Shown: positions 1 through 5,213, numbered from the stretch's first letter. The stretch: 5,213 nucleotides of DNA from Pseudonocardiales bacterium (GCA_013695005.1 JACDBJ010000455.1:1-5213); one strand, 5' to 3'. Numbers and translations: made by a program. The notes: a model not told the origin generated them from the letters alone.

Positions 1-562
1 CTAGCGCACTGGCGATCAGCGCGTATCCGGCGCTGGACGGGTGCAGGCCGTCGCGGCAGAACAGCGACGGGTCGGTGCCGAACGCGGACGCGGTGGCGGC
101 ATCCGGGTCGGCGACCCGGCCGCCCGCGGCGAGCGTCGCGCGAGCCTGCGCCTGACGCAGCAGTCTGCTCGCGGTCTGGACCATCTCCCGCATCATCGCC
201 GGGACGTACGGCACGACGCTGAGGTCAGGGGCCGGCGCGACGACGACCTGGGCACCGGAGGACCGCAGCGCGCGGACGGCGCGTTCCAGCTGGGCGGCGG
301 CTTGCTCGGCGGGCACCAGACGCGTCAGATCGTTCGCCCAGACGACGATCACCGCGATGTCGGGATCCCATGCCGCAGCGCGATCGACCTGCGCCGCGAG
401 GTCCGAGCTCCGAGCCCCCGGCACCGCGAACAGCTTGGTCACGACCGGCAGCCCGAGCGTCGACAGGTCGGCGGCAAGGCGGGGCGCGAGGGCGTCCTCG
501 GGGTGGCTCGCGCCGACCCCGTAGCCGATCGAGTCCCCGAGCACGGCAAGGCGAAGTGTCAT
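1..562 (-). CDS. SGNH/GDSL-family hydrolase, 3' end cut by the window edge
   Basis: 187 residues are visible from ATG at 562 and the frame is still open at base 1. The SGNH signature blocks can be read: GDSIGYG at residues 9-15 with nucleophile Ser11; Gly49 in VPGARSS as the block II oxyanion glycine; Asn77 in WANDLT as block III; and DGLHPSSAGY at 171-180 with Asp171 and His174 of the catalytic dyad/triad. Block V normally lies close to the C terminus, so only a short tail should be missing. There is no signal peptide: the first strand (LRLAVLGDS) begins at once, so the enzyme should be cytoplasmic. The family hydrolyses esters, thioesters or acetyl groups; the substrate cannot be told here. 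The usual block III glycine two residues before Asn is Trp75. The gene begins 29 nt after the hemH stop, on the same strand, without a strong ribosome binding site, so co-transcription with hemH is likely. The family call is firm; the function is open. Confidence 0.88.
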   Translation of the reverse strand, partial: MTLRLAVLGDSIGYGVGASHPEDALAPRLAADLSTLGLPVVTKLFAVPGARSSDLAAQVDRAAAWDPDIAVIVVWANDLTRLVPAEQAAAQLERAVRALRSSGAQVVVAPAPDLSVVPYVPAMMREMVQTASRLLRQAQARATLAAGGRVADPDAATASAFGTDPSLFCRDGLHPSSAGYALIASAL

Positions 563-591
563 CGTCGGACTCAACGCCCGATCGAGGCCGG

Positions 592-1626
592 CTATGCCGC
601 GCGGGTCGGGCGCAGCGTCGGCCGGCAGCAGTCCGGCGCGCAGGGCTCGCCGTCGACGGAGCAGCCCGCCGATGGCACCTCGCCGAGAGAACGCGGCGGT
701 ATCCCGTCGGTGTGCTCGCGCACCAGCTCGACCACCATCCCGGCGAACCGGGCGTCAGCCCCGGCGGTGGCCGCCCGCGCGAACCCCATCCCGAGCCGCT
801 CCGCATGCTCGCGAGCCTGCGTGTCGAGGTCCCACACCACCTCCAGGTGGTCGGAGACGAAGCCGACGGGGCAGACCACCACGGCCGGGACGCCCTCGGC
901 ATGTAGCGCGTCGATGTGGTCATCGATGTCCGGCTCCAGCCACGGCACCCGCGGTGGCCCGGACCGCGACTGCCACACCACGTCGTAGTCGGTCTCGCCC
1001 AGGTCGGCGGCGACCAGCCTGGCCGCCTCGGCCACCTGCCCGGAGTAGCGGTGGCCGCCGTCGGTGGGCAGGCCGGCTGCCGCGTCGGCCGCCACCGGCA
1101 CCGAGTGCGCCGTAAACACCAGCCGCGCACCCGGGAGCCATGCCGCGCGCACCGCGTCGGCGTTGGCCGCCACGAACTCAGGATGGTCGAAGAAGTGCCG
1201 GATCTTCACCAGCTCCGGCGCCGCCGCGCCCACCGCCGCCCGCGCCCGCGCGATGTCCTCGTCGTACTGGCGGCACGCGGAGTACCCGCCGTACGCGCTG
1301 GTCGCGAACACCAGCGCGCGCCGCACCCCGTCGGCGGCCATCTGCTCGACGGTGTCCTCCACGAGCGGGTGCCAGTTGCGGTTGCCGAGGTACACCGGCA
1401 CGTCCAGCAGCCCGGCCACGTCGGCCACCAGTTCGCGGTTGCGCGCGTTGATCGGCGACACGCCGTCGAAGTGCCGGTAGTGCTCCACGACGGCGTCGAG
1501 CCGCTCGGGCGGTACCGCCCGGCCGCGGGTCACGTTCTCCAGGAACGGCCGCACGTCGTCCATGCCCTCCGGCCCGCCGAAGGACAGCACCAGCAGCGCG
1601 TCGAACCGCTCCCCCGCCGTGGTCAC
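592..1626 (-). CDS. hemH: Ferrochelatase (coproporphyrin III ferrochelatase, CpfC type)
   Basis: 344 residues. The family inserts Fe2+ into a porphyrin; in actinobacteria the known substrate is coproporphyrin III (coproporphyrin-dependent haem pathway), in the cytosol. Seen: LVLSFGGPEG near residues 12-21, VSPINARNREL in the N-terminal lobe, the metal-site histidine His174 in FTAHSVP, QSRSGPPRVPWLEPD at about 219-233, and Glu262 in GFVSDHLEVVWD. His174 and Glu262 match the two iron-site residues known from Bacillus HemH. The C terminus holds a cysteine cluster (Cys322, Cys329, Cys333, Cys334) and there is an internal Cys118 in YSACRQY. This fits the [2Fe-2S] cluster shown for the mycobacterial enzyme, but I cannot assign the four ligands. 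The start is GTG at 1626: it places the conserved FDALLVLSFGG at the N terminus and overlaps the inhA stop as GTGA, suggesting translational coupling. An upstream ATG at 1710 in the same frame lies inside inhA and is rejected. Confidence 0.96.
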   Translation of the reverse strand: MTTAGERFDALLVLSFGGPEGMDDVRPFLENVTRGRAVPPERLDAVVEHYRHFDGVSPINARNRELVADVAGLLDVPVYLGNRNWHPLVEDTVEQMAADGVRRALVFATSAYGGYSACRQYDEDIARARAAVGAAAPELVKIRHFFDHPEFVAANADAVRAAWLPGARLVFTAHSVPVAADAAAGLPTDGGHRYSGQVAEAARLVAADLGETDYDVVWQSRSGPPRVPWLEPDIDDHIDALHAEGVPAVVVCPVGFVSDHLEVVWDLDTQAREHAERLGMGFARAATAGADARFAGMVVELVREHTDGIPPRSLGEVPSAGCSVDGEPCAPDCCRPTLRPTRAA

Positions 1627-2402
1627 ACCCCCACGGCGTGGAAGCCCCCGTCGGCCCACACCATCGAGCCGGTCGTGGCCGGCATCCAGTCCGACAGCAA
1701 CGCGCAGCACGTCCGGGCGACCGGCTCGGGGTTCGTCACGTCCCAGCCCAGCGGCGCCCGCTCGCCCCAGACGTCTTCGAACGCGCTGAACCCCGGGATC
1801 GAGCGTGCGGCCATGGTCTTCACCGGCCCGGCGGCGACCAGGTTGACACGGATCCCCTTGGGCCCGAGATCACGCGCCAGGTAGCGGCACACCGACTCCA
1901 GCGTCGACTTCGCAACGCCCATCCAGTCATACGCGGGCCAGGCCTGCCGGTTGTCGAAGTCCATCCCGACGATCGACCCGCCTGGCGAGAGCAGCGGCAG
2001 GCAGGCCACCGCCAGCGACTTGAACGAGTACGCCGAGACGTGCAGCGCGGTGGCGACGTCCTCCCACGGCGCGGTCAGGAACGCGCCCTCACCCAGGCAC
2101 GACGCCGGCGCGAAGCCGATCGAGTGCAGCACCCCGTCCAGACCGGGTTCGTCGCCCAGATGCTCGCCGACCCGGTCGGCCAGCGACTCGAGCTGGGTGT
2201 CGTCGGAGACGTCGAGCTCGACGACCGGCGCCGGCTGCGGCAGCCGGGTCGCGATGCGCTCCACCAGCTTCAGCCGGCCGTAGCCGGTGAGCACGACCTG
2301 CGCGCCCTGCTCCTGCGCCACCCGCGCCACGTGAAAGCCGATCGACGCGTCCGTGATCACTCCGGTGACGAGGATGCGCTTGCCCGCGAGCAGGCCGGTC
2401 AT
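1623..2402 (-). CDS. inhA: Enoyl-[acyl-carrier-protein] reductase (NADH), InhA/FabI type
   Basis: 259 residues; the M. tuberculosis protein has 269. It reduces the trans-2-enoyl-ACP double bond with NADH, the last step of each fatty acid elongation cycle. Seen: the divergent Rossmann nucleotide motif of this subgroup (GVITDASIGF, residues 14-23), Asp64-Val65 at the adenine pocket, Ser94-Ile95 in HSIGF, Phe149, catalytic Tyr158 and Lys165 (Y-x6-K), and Thr196 in GPVKT. These residues carry the same numbers as in mycobacterial InhA, so the alignment is nearly gap-free to that point. Ser94, mutated in some isoniazid-resistant strains, has the wild-type identity. The C terminus is about ten residues shorter. 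The start at 2402 has a ribosome binding site at 2408-2415; the longer open frame to 2486 runs back into fabG1 and is rejected. The stop overlaps the hemH start. The protein family is certain; whether it serves ordinary or very long chain synthesis is not visible. Confidence 0.97.
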   Translation of the reverse strand: MTGLLAGKRILVTGVITDASIGFHVARVAQEQGAQVVLTGYGRLKLVERIATRLPQPAPVVELDVSDDTQLESLADRVGEHLGDEPGLDGVLHSIGFAPASCLGEGAFLTAPWEDVATALHVSAYSFKSLAVACLPLLSPGGSIVGMDFDNRQAWPAYDWMGVAKSTLESVCRYLARDLGPKGIRVNLVAAGPVKTMAARSIPGFSAFEDVWGERAPLGWDVTNPEPVARTCCALLSDWMPATTGSMVWADGGFHAVGV

Positions 2403-2407
2403 CTGGT

Positions 2408-2415
2408 CTCCCTTT
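2408..2415 (-). promoter_or_regulatory. Ribosome binding site of inhA
   Basis: Read on the minus strand this is AAAGGGAG, ending 5 nt before the ATG at 2402. It is the clearest Shine-Dalgarno sequence in the window. It fixes the inhA start and rejects the longer in-frame reading from 2486. Confidence 0.8.
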
Positions 2416-2423
2416 GTCAGCTG

Positions 2424-2440
2424 CTCAGTGGTCTCAGTGG
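2424..2440 (-). repeat. Short tandem repeat at the fabG1 stop codon
   Basis: The 8-mer CTCAGTGG (plus strand) occurs at 2424-2431 and again at 2433-2440 with one base between. On the minus strand each copy contains CACTGA, so the final His-stop of fabG1 is repeated just downstream in the same frame (the copies are 9 bases apart), giving a second in-frame TGA. It looks like a small slippage duplication. It has no evident role beyond a back-up stop. Confidence 0.6.
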
Positions 2441-3138
2441 CCCATGCCGAGGCCGCCGTCGACCGACAGCACCACGCCGGTGACATAGGCGGCTGCGTCG
2501 GAGGCGAGCCAGGTGACCGCCGCCGCGATCTCCTCGGGCGTCGCGAAACGTCCCAGCGGGACCTGCCCGAGAATCTCCTTCTTGCGCTCGTCCCGCAGCT
2601 CGGCGGTCATCTCCGTCTCGACGAAGCCAGGCGCGACCACGTTGGCGGTGATCCCACGCGAGCCGAGCTCCCTGGCGATCGAGCGGGCCAGTCCGACGAG
2701 CCCTGCCTTGCTGGCGGCGTAGTTGACCTGACCCGGCCCACCGGTGTGCCCGACCACGGAGGACACGAACACCATCCGGCCGTGGCGCGCCTTCAGCATG
2801 CCGCGGGTGGCGCGCTTGGCGACCCGGTACGCGGCGGTGAGGTTGGTGTCCAGCACGCGGGTGAACTGCTCCTCGGTCATCCGCATCAGCAGGCTGTCGT
2901 CGGTGATGCCGGCGTTGGAGACGAGTACGTCCACCGACCCGTGCTCCTGCTCCGCGTGGGCGAACGCCGCGTCGATGGCGTCCGCGTCGGTGACGTCGCA
3001 CTGCACTCCGAGCAGGCCGTCCGGCACACTGGAGCCGCGGTGGGTCACGGCCACCTGGTCACCCTGCGCGGCGAACGCCTGCGCGATGGCCAGTCCGATG
3101 CCGCGGTTCCCCCCGGTGACGAGCACGCTGCGTCCCAC
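2434..3138 (-). CDS. fabG1: 3-oxoacyl-[acyl-carrier-protein] reductase (FabG1/MabA)
   Basis: 234 residues, a short-chain dehydrogenase/reductase. It reduces 3-oxoacyl-ACP to 3-hydroxyacyl-ACP with NADPH in the fatty acid elongation cycle. Seen: the cofactor motif TGGNRGIG at residues 8-15, CDVTD at 47-51, NAGI at 75-78, Asn99, Ser127, Tyr140 and Lys144 of the catalytic tetrad (NYAASK), the PG motif at 170-171 (VVAPGFVETEM), and the C-terminal VDGGLGMGH characteristic of MabA. The start is GTG at 3138. It is forced, because an in-frame TAG lies at 3150-3148, only three sense codons upstream, with no other start between. The protein therefore lacks the N-terminal extension annotated for the mycobacterial homologue and begins just before the first beta strand. 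inhA follows after 31 nt in the same direction, so the two reductions of the cycle are encoded in one operon. I see no good ribosome binding site, which fits leaderless translation. Confidence 0.96.
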   Translation of the reverse strand: MGRSVLVTGGNRGIGLAIAQAFAAQGDQVAVTHRGSSVPDGLLGVQCDVTDADAIDAAFAHAEQEHGSVDVLVSNAGITDDSLLMRMTEEQFTRVLDTNLTAAYRVAKRATRGMLKARHGRMVFVSSVVGHTGGPGQVNYAASKAGLVGLARSIARELGSRGITANVVAPGFVETEMTAELRDERKKEILGQVPLGRFATPEEIAAAVTWLASDAAAYVTGVVLSVDGGLGMGH

Positions 3139-3144
3139 CGGGCG

Positions 3145-3150
3145 AGGCTA
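3145..3150 (-). promoter_or_regulatory. Candidate -10 box of a leaderless fabG1 promoter
   Basis: On the minus strand the hexamer reads TAGCCT (TAnnnT). Its last T lies 7 bases before the G of the GTG at 3138, which would place the transcript start at or within a base of the start codon. There is no convincing Shine-Dalgarno sequence; a weak GGA at 3153-3151 is 12 nt away. No clear -35 hexamer is present, which is common in actinobacteria. The hexamer also contains the in-frame TAG that fixes the fabG1 start. This is inference from spacing and one short motif only. Confidence 0.45.
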
Positions 3151-3164
3151 TCCAGTACGCCTGT

Positions 3165-3180
3165 CCGGTCGCCGACCCGG
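3165..3180. promoter_or_regulatory. Inverted repeat upstream of fabG1, possible operator
   Basis: The core GGTCG-C-CGACC at 3167-3177 has perfect 5-base arms around one base. With one bulged base the symmetry extends to CCGGTCG / CGACCCGG. It lies where the -35 region would be if 3145-3150 is the -10 box, so a regulator dimer could bind there. GC-rich DNA gives such short palindromes by chance. The rest of the gap (3139-3239) shows nothing else I can name. Confidence 0.3.
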
Positions 3181-3239
3181 CCTGGCGACGGGGGCTGACC
3201 CGAACTCAGATCAGCGGACGGCAAGAACACGGTCCAGGG

Positions 3240-3770
3240 CTACGAGTGCGTGGGCAGCTGGCAGGTGGTCGGCCGCAAATGGGGATCGGTCAGTGAGGTG
3301 GGGTGTCGGTCGGGGCACCCTGCGCTGTCGACCACCAAGGCGCCGTAGGCGATTCCGCCCACCACGAACCAGGGCTCGATGGCGAGAAGGACCGCAGGCG
3401 TCTGCTGGTCGAACGTTCCCGTGAGCAGGCCGACCCCGAGCAGAGTCAGGCCCAGCAGCCCGCGGAGCAGCAGGACAGAGCAGGCCGCGGTCGCGGCACC
3501 CAGCAACCAGCGGCGCGCCCGTCGGCTACCCCACCTCTTCGCGAGGCCGAGGGCGACCAGCGCACCCAGGATGCCGAGGCATCCGGCGGCCAGGTTGTAG
3601 GCGGCGAACCAGCCCTGCTGCAGCGCAACGTCCGCCGCGGCCGCCTGGTTTTCCAGACCCGCCCGGCCACCCACGGCCCAGTAGAAGTGAGGTGCGGCGA
3701 AGATCAGCGACCAGCTGCCAACCAGGACAGCCCACAGGATCCCAGGTGACGACGTCCTGACCGCGCTCAT
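3240..3770 (-). CDS. Small integral membrane protein, DUF3995 type
   Basis: 176 residues. Four hydrophobic segments can be seen: about 11-29 (ending in PHFYWAVGG), 56-77, 89-117 and 124-147. The HFYWA(V/L)GG motif after the first helix and IEPWFVVGGIAYG at 131-143 resemble the DUF3995 family, whose function is unknown; I recognise this from pattern, not a search. A basic loop (KRWGSRRARR, 78-87) lies between helices 2 and 3. The last 29 or so residues after helix 4 are rich in Pro, Thr and His, without hydrophobic character, and use codons such as TTG, CAT and TCA that are rarer in the neighbouring genes. The gene starts at ATG 3770, without a clear ribosome binding site, 58 nt after the VWA gene, and ends about 100 nt before fabG1. 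It could be a fourth gene of the VWA transcript or have its own promoter. Nothing ties it to either neighbour functionally. Confidence 0.78.
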   Translation of the reverse strand: MSAVRTSSPGILWAVLVGSWSLIFAAPHFYWAVGGRAGLENQAAAADVALQQGWFAAYNLAAGCLGILGALVALGLAKRWGSRRARRWLLGAATAACSVLLLRGLLGLTLLGVGLLTGTFDQQTPAVLLAIEPWFVVGGIAYGALVVDSAGCPDRHPTSLTDPHLRPTTCQLPTHS

Positions 3771-3778
3771 GGGACCCG

Positions 3779-3784
3779 AAGGTA
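3779..3784 (-). promoter_or_regulatory. Weak candidate -10 box for the DUF3995 gene
   Basis: Minus strand TACCTT (TAnnnT) ends 8 bases before the ATG at 3770, which would again give a leaderless or nearly leaderless transcript. No Shine-Dalgarno sequence is seen before the ATG. There is no recognisable -35 sequence. The motif is short and may be chance. Confidence 0.25.
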
Positions 3785-3802
3785 CAAGTCCGGGACTGGT
3801 GC

Positions 3803-3821
3803 CCGAGGCTCCGACCGAGGC
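3803..3821. repeat. Pair of 7-base direct repeats between the VWA and DUF3995 genes
   Basis: CCGAGGC occurs at 3803-3809 and 3815-3821 in the same orientation, 12 bases from start to start. If 3779-3784 is a -10 box, the nearer copy lies at the -35 distance. The 58-base gap (3771-3828) holds no terminator-like hairpin with a T-tract that I can see, so transcription may continue from the VWA gene. Confidence 0.35.
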
Positions 3822-3828
3822 GAGCAGA

Positions 3829-4806
3829 CTAGGGCAGGCGGCGGCCGAAGCCGACGGCGGCGCCGAGGCCCGCGATCGCGATCAGGGCACCGCCGGCCAG
3901 CCACGGGCGGCTGGTGTCGACGAACCGGGTCTCGTAGCCGATCTGCTCGCTGAGGTCGGCGTAGACCTCCTTGAGCTCCTCCTCGCTGGCCGCGGTGAAG
4001 GCCTGCCCGCCGGACAGCTGGGCGATCTGGCGCATCGACTCGTCGTCCACCGCGACCTGCTGGCGGCGGCCGTCCACCTCGATCGTGCCGTACCGGGTCC
4101 CGAAGCTGATCGTGGAGACCGGCACCTTGGCCTCCGCCGCCTTGCGGGCCGCGGTGAACGAGCCGCGCTGCTCTTCCTCGCCCTCCGGCCCGGGGATGGT
4201 CTGCTTGCCGTCGCTCATCAGCACAATCCGGGCCGGTGGCGGGCCGTCACCGCCGCCGAGCGACTGGGAGAAGCTCTCGACGGACTGCAGTGCCGCGAAG
4301 ATCGCTTCGCCGGTCGCGGTGGACTCCGACAGGCGCAGCCCGTCCACCGCGCGGCGGACCGTCTCCCGGTCGGTGGTCGGGGACACCAGCACGGCGGCGG
4401 TGCCGGCGAAGGTGATCAGCCCGAGGTTGATGCCCGGCGTGAGCTGGTCGGCGAAGGACTTCGCCGCGGCCTGTGCTGCGGCCAGCCGGGTCGGCTCGAC
4501 GTCGGTCGCCTGCATGGACAGTGACACGTCGATCACCAGCACGACGGTGGCCTTGTTGCGCGGTACCTTCCGCTCGCCCATCGGCCCGGCCAGCGCCACC
4601 GTCAGCAGCACCATCGCGATCAGCAGCAACGCCACGGGCACGTGGCGCCACCAGCCGGGTCGGCGCGGAGCGACCTTCTCGAGCAGTGCGAGGTTGGTGA
4701 AGCGGACGATGTCGCGGCGACGGCGGCGCAGCAGCACCAGATAGCCGGCCACCAGTGCTGCCACCGCGATGAGCAGCAGCAGCCACCACGGCTCCGAGAA
4801 GCTCAC
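3829..4806 (-). CDS. BatA-like membrane protein with a von Willebrand A domain
   Basis: 325 residues, the counterpart of M. tuberculosis Rv1481. Layout: helix 1 at about 6-27, a basic cytoplasmic stretch (RRRRRD), helix 2 at about 54-74, a VWA domain at about 86-285, and helix 3 at about 302-321 followed by a short basic tail. The VWA metal site (MIDAS) is complete: D93-x-S95-x-S97 in DVSLSMQATD, Thr165 in STATGEA, and Asp199 in LMSDGKQT, so a divalent metal and a protein partner should be bound. Such proteins work with MoxR AAA+ ATPases and DUF58 proteins in envelope stress and protein maturation roles that are poorly defined. The start is GTG at 4806, which puts SFSEPWWLLLL at the N terminus and overlaps the DUF58 stop as GTGA. 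An in-frame ATG at 4884 would add 26 Arg-rich residues and lies inside the upstream gene, so I reject it. Confidence 0.93.
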   Translation of the reverse strand: MSFSEPWWLLLLIAVAALVAGYLVLLRRRRRDIVRFTNLALLEKVAPRRPGWWRHVPVALLLIAMVLLTVALAGPMGERKVPRNKATVVLVIDVSLSMQATDVEPTRLAAAQAAAKSFADQLTPGINLGLITFAGTAAVLVSPTTDRETVRRAVDGLRLSESTATGEAIFAALQSVESFSQSLGGGDGPPPARIVLMSDGKQTIPGPEGEEEQRGSFTAARKAAEAKVPVSTISFGTRYGTIEVDGRRQQVAVDDESMRQIAQLSGGQAFTAASEEELKEVYADLSEQIGYETRFVDTSRPWLAGGALIAIAGLGAAVGFGRRLP

Positions 4807-5213
4807 CGAGACCAGCCAGCCTGGACTCCACCGGAGGGTCCCCGGGCAGCTCCGCCGGTGACGCCGCCGAGCCCGCCGGACCACCGCCGCTTGCGGGCCA
4901 TCACGAAGCGCACGACGTCGGCGATCCAGTCCGAGTCGGTGCGCAGCACGAGGTGGCCCGCGCCGCAGCGCCGCAGCGTCGTGGCGACCAGCTCACGGTG
5001 CGCGGAGGCCGCCGCGGCGAACTCCCGGCGCAGCAGCGGCGTGGTCTGGAACTCGCGCTGGCGGCCGGTCTCCGGGTCGGCCAGCACGACCGTGCCCACG
5101 TCGGGCAGCTCCTCCTCCCGCGGGTCGAGCACCTCCACCGCGAGCAGCTCGTGCCGGGCGGACAGCGCCCGCAGCGGCCGCTCCCAGTCCGGGTCGCCGA
5201 GGAAGTCCGACAC
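4803..5213 (-). CDS. DUF58 domain protein, C-terminal 136 residues only
   Basis: The frame is open at the right edge, so the N-terminal part is missing; the codon at the edge (GTG, 5213-5211) is probably internal. The visible part carries the end of the DUF58 fold, a VWA-related domain: RHELLAVEVLDPREEELP, then DVGTVVLADPETG, an Arg-rich helix (LLRREF), HRELVATTLRRCGAGHLVLRTDSDW, and a final helix (IADVVRFVMARKRRW). This matches the C-terminal pattern of Rv1480-like proteins that pair with a MoxR ATPase. The last 25 residues are rich in Gly and Ser and look disordered. It overlaps the VWA gene by 4 nt, so the two are translationally linked. A moxR gene is predicted just beyond the right edge; this is inference from synteny. 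Confidence 0.88.
   Translation of the reverse strand: MSDFLGDPDWERPLRALSARHELLAVEVLDPREEELPDVGTVVLADPETGRQREFQTTPLLRREFAAAASAHRELVATTLRRCGAGHLVLRTDSDWIADVVRFVMARKRRWSGGLGGVTGGAARGPSGGVQAGWSR

Noticed and set aside
41..988. Long plus-strand open frame (315 codons) opposite the hydrolase and hemH
   Set aside because: It is antisense to two genes with complete family motifs; its translation is Arg/Gly-rich and without recognisable domains. High GC produces such shadows.
1627..1710. N-terminal extension of hemH from the ATG at 1710
   Set aside because: The extra 28 residues lie within the inhA coding region and precede the conserved ferrochelatase N terminus; the GTG at 1626 with the GTGA overlap fits better.
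916..1884. Plus-strand open frame of 322 codons across hemH and inhA
   Set aside because: His/Arg/Val-rich antisense translation with no motif, crossing the boundary of two certain genes.
1638..2483. Plus-strand open frame of 281 codons opposite inhA
   Set aside because: Antisense shadow: no domain, no ribosome binding site, and it lies fully opposite a certain enzyme gene.
2403..2486. N-terminal extension of inhA into fabG1
   Set aside because: The ATG at 2402 has a good ribosome binding site and gives residue numbers identical to mycobacterial InhA.
3165..3180. Inverted repeat before fabG1 read as a transcription terminator for the DUF3995 gene
   Set aside because: The arms are five bases with a one-base loop, which cannot form a normal hairpin, and no T-tract follows. 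An operator reading is more reasonable.
2353..3198. Plus-strand open frame of 281 codons opposite fabG1
   Set aside because: Antisense shadow of the fabG1 codons; the repeated Gly/Asp/His/Arg pattern is typical of a complement frame.
3769..4524. Plus-strand open frame of 251 codons opposite the VWA gene
   Set aside because: It is opposite a gene with a full MIDAS motif and has no recognisable content of its own.

Overview
The window is about 70% G+C, uses GTG starts freely, and carries the gene order DUF58 – VWA – (insert) – fabG – inhA-type enoyl reductase – ferrochelatase. This order is familiar from Mycobacterium tuberculosis (Rv1480, Rv1481, fabG1, inhA, hemZ) and points to an actinobacterium. 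The order Pseudonocardiales or a relative is my guess; the sequence does not fix it. Every supported gene lies on the minus strand, so the window reads from right to left.

Right part (5213 to 3829): the 3' end of a DUF58 gene overlaps a BatA-like von Willebrand A membrane protein by 4 nt (GTGA). They look like the last two genes of a MoxR–DUF58–VWA operon; the MoxR ATPase would lie beyond the right edge. Middle (3770 to 3240): a small four-helix membrane protein of the DUF3995 type sits between this module and the lipid genes. Its C-terminal tail looks atypical.

Left-middle (3138 to 592): a lipid and haem operon. fabG1 (3-oxoacyl-ACP reductase) has a GTG start fixed by an in-frame stop only four codons upstream, and a -10-like box lies at the distance expected for a leaderless transcript. 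inhA (enoyl-ACP reductase) follows after 31 nt with a good ribosome binding site. hemH (coproporphyrin ferrochelatase) overlaps inhA by 4 nt (GTGA) and ends in a cysteine cluster typical of [2Fe-2S] ferrochelatases. Left edge (562 to 1): an SGNH/GDSL hydrolase starts 29 nt after hemH, probably in the same transcript, and runs off the window.

FabG1 and InhA catalyse the two NAD(P)H-dependent reductions of the fatty acid elongation cycle. HemH inserts iron in haem synthesis. I see no RNA gene, insertion sequence, CRISPR array or phage element, and no convincing new multi-gene system. The points most worth a second look are the leaderless fabG1 start with an inverted repeat beside it, the DUF3995 insert with its odd tail, and the hydrolase joined to the haem operon. 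No gene-free stretch exceeds about 100 bases.
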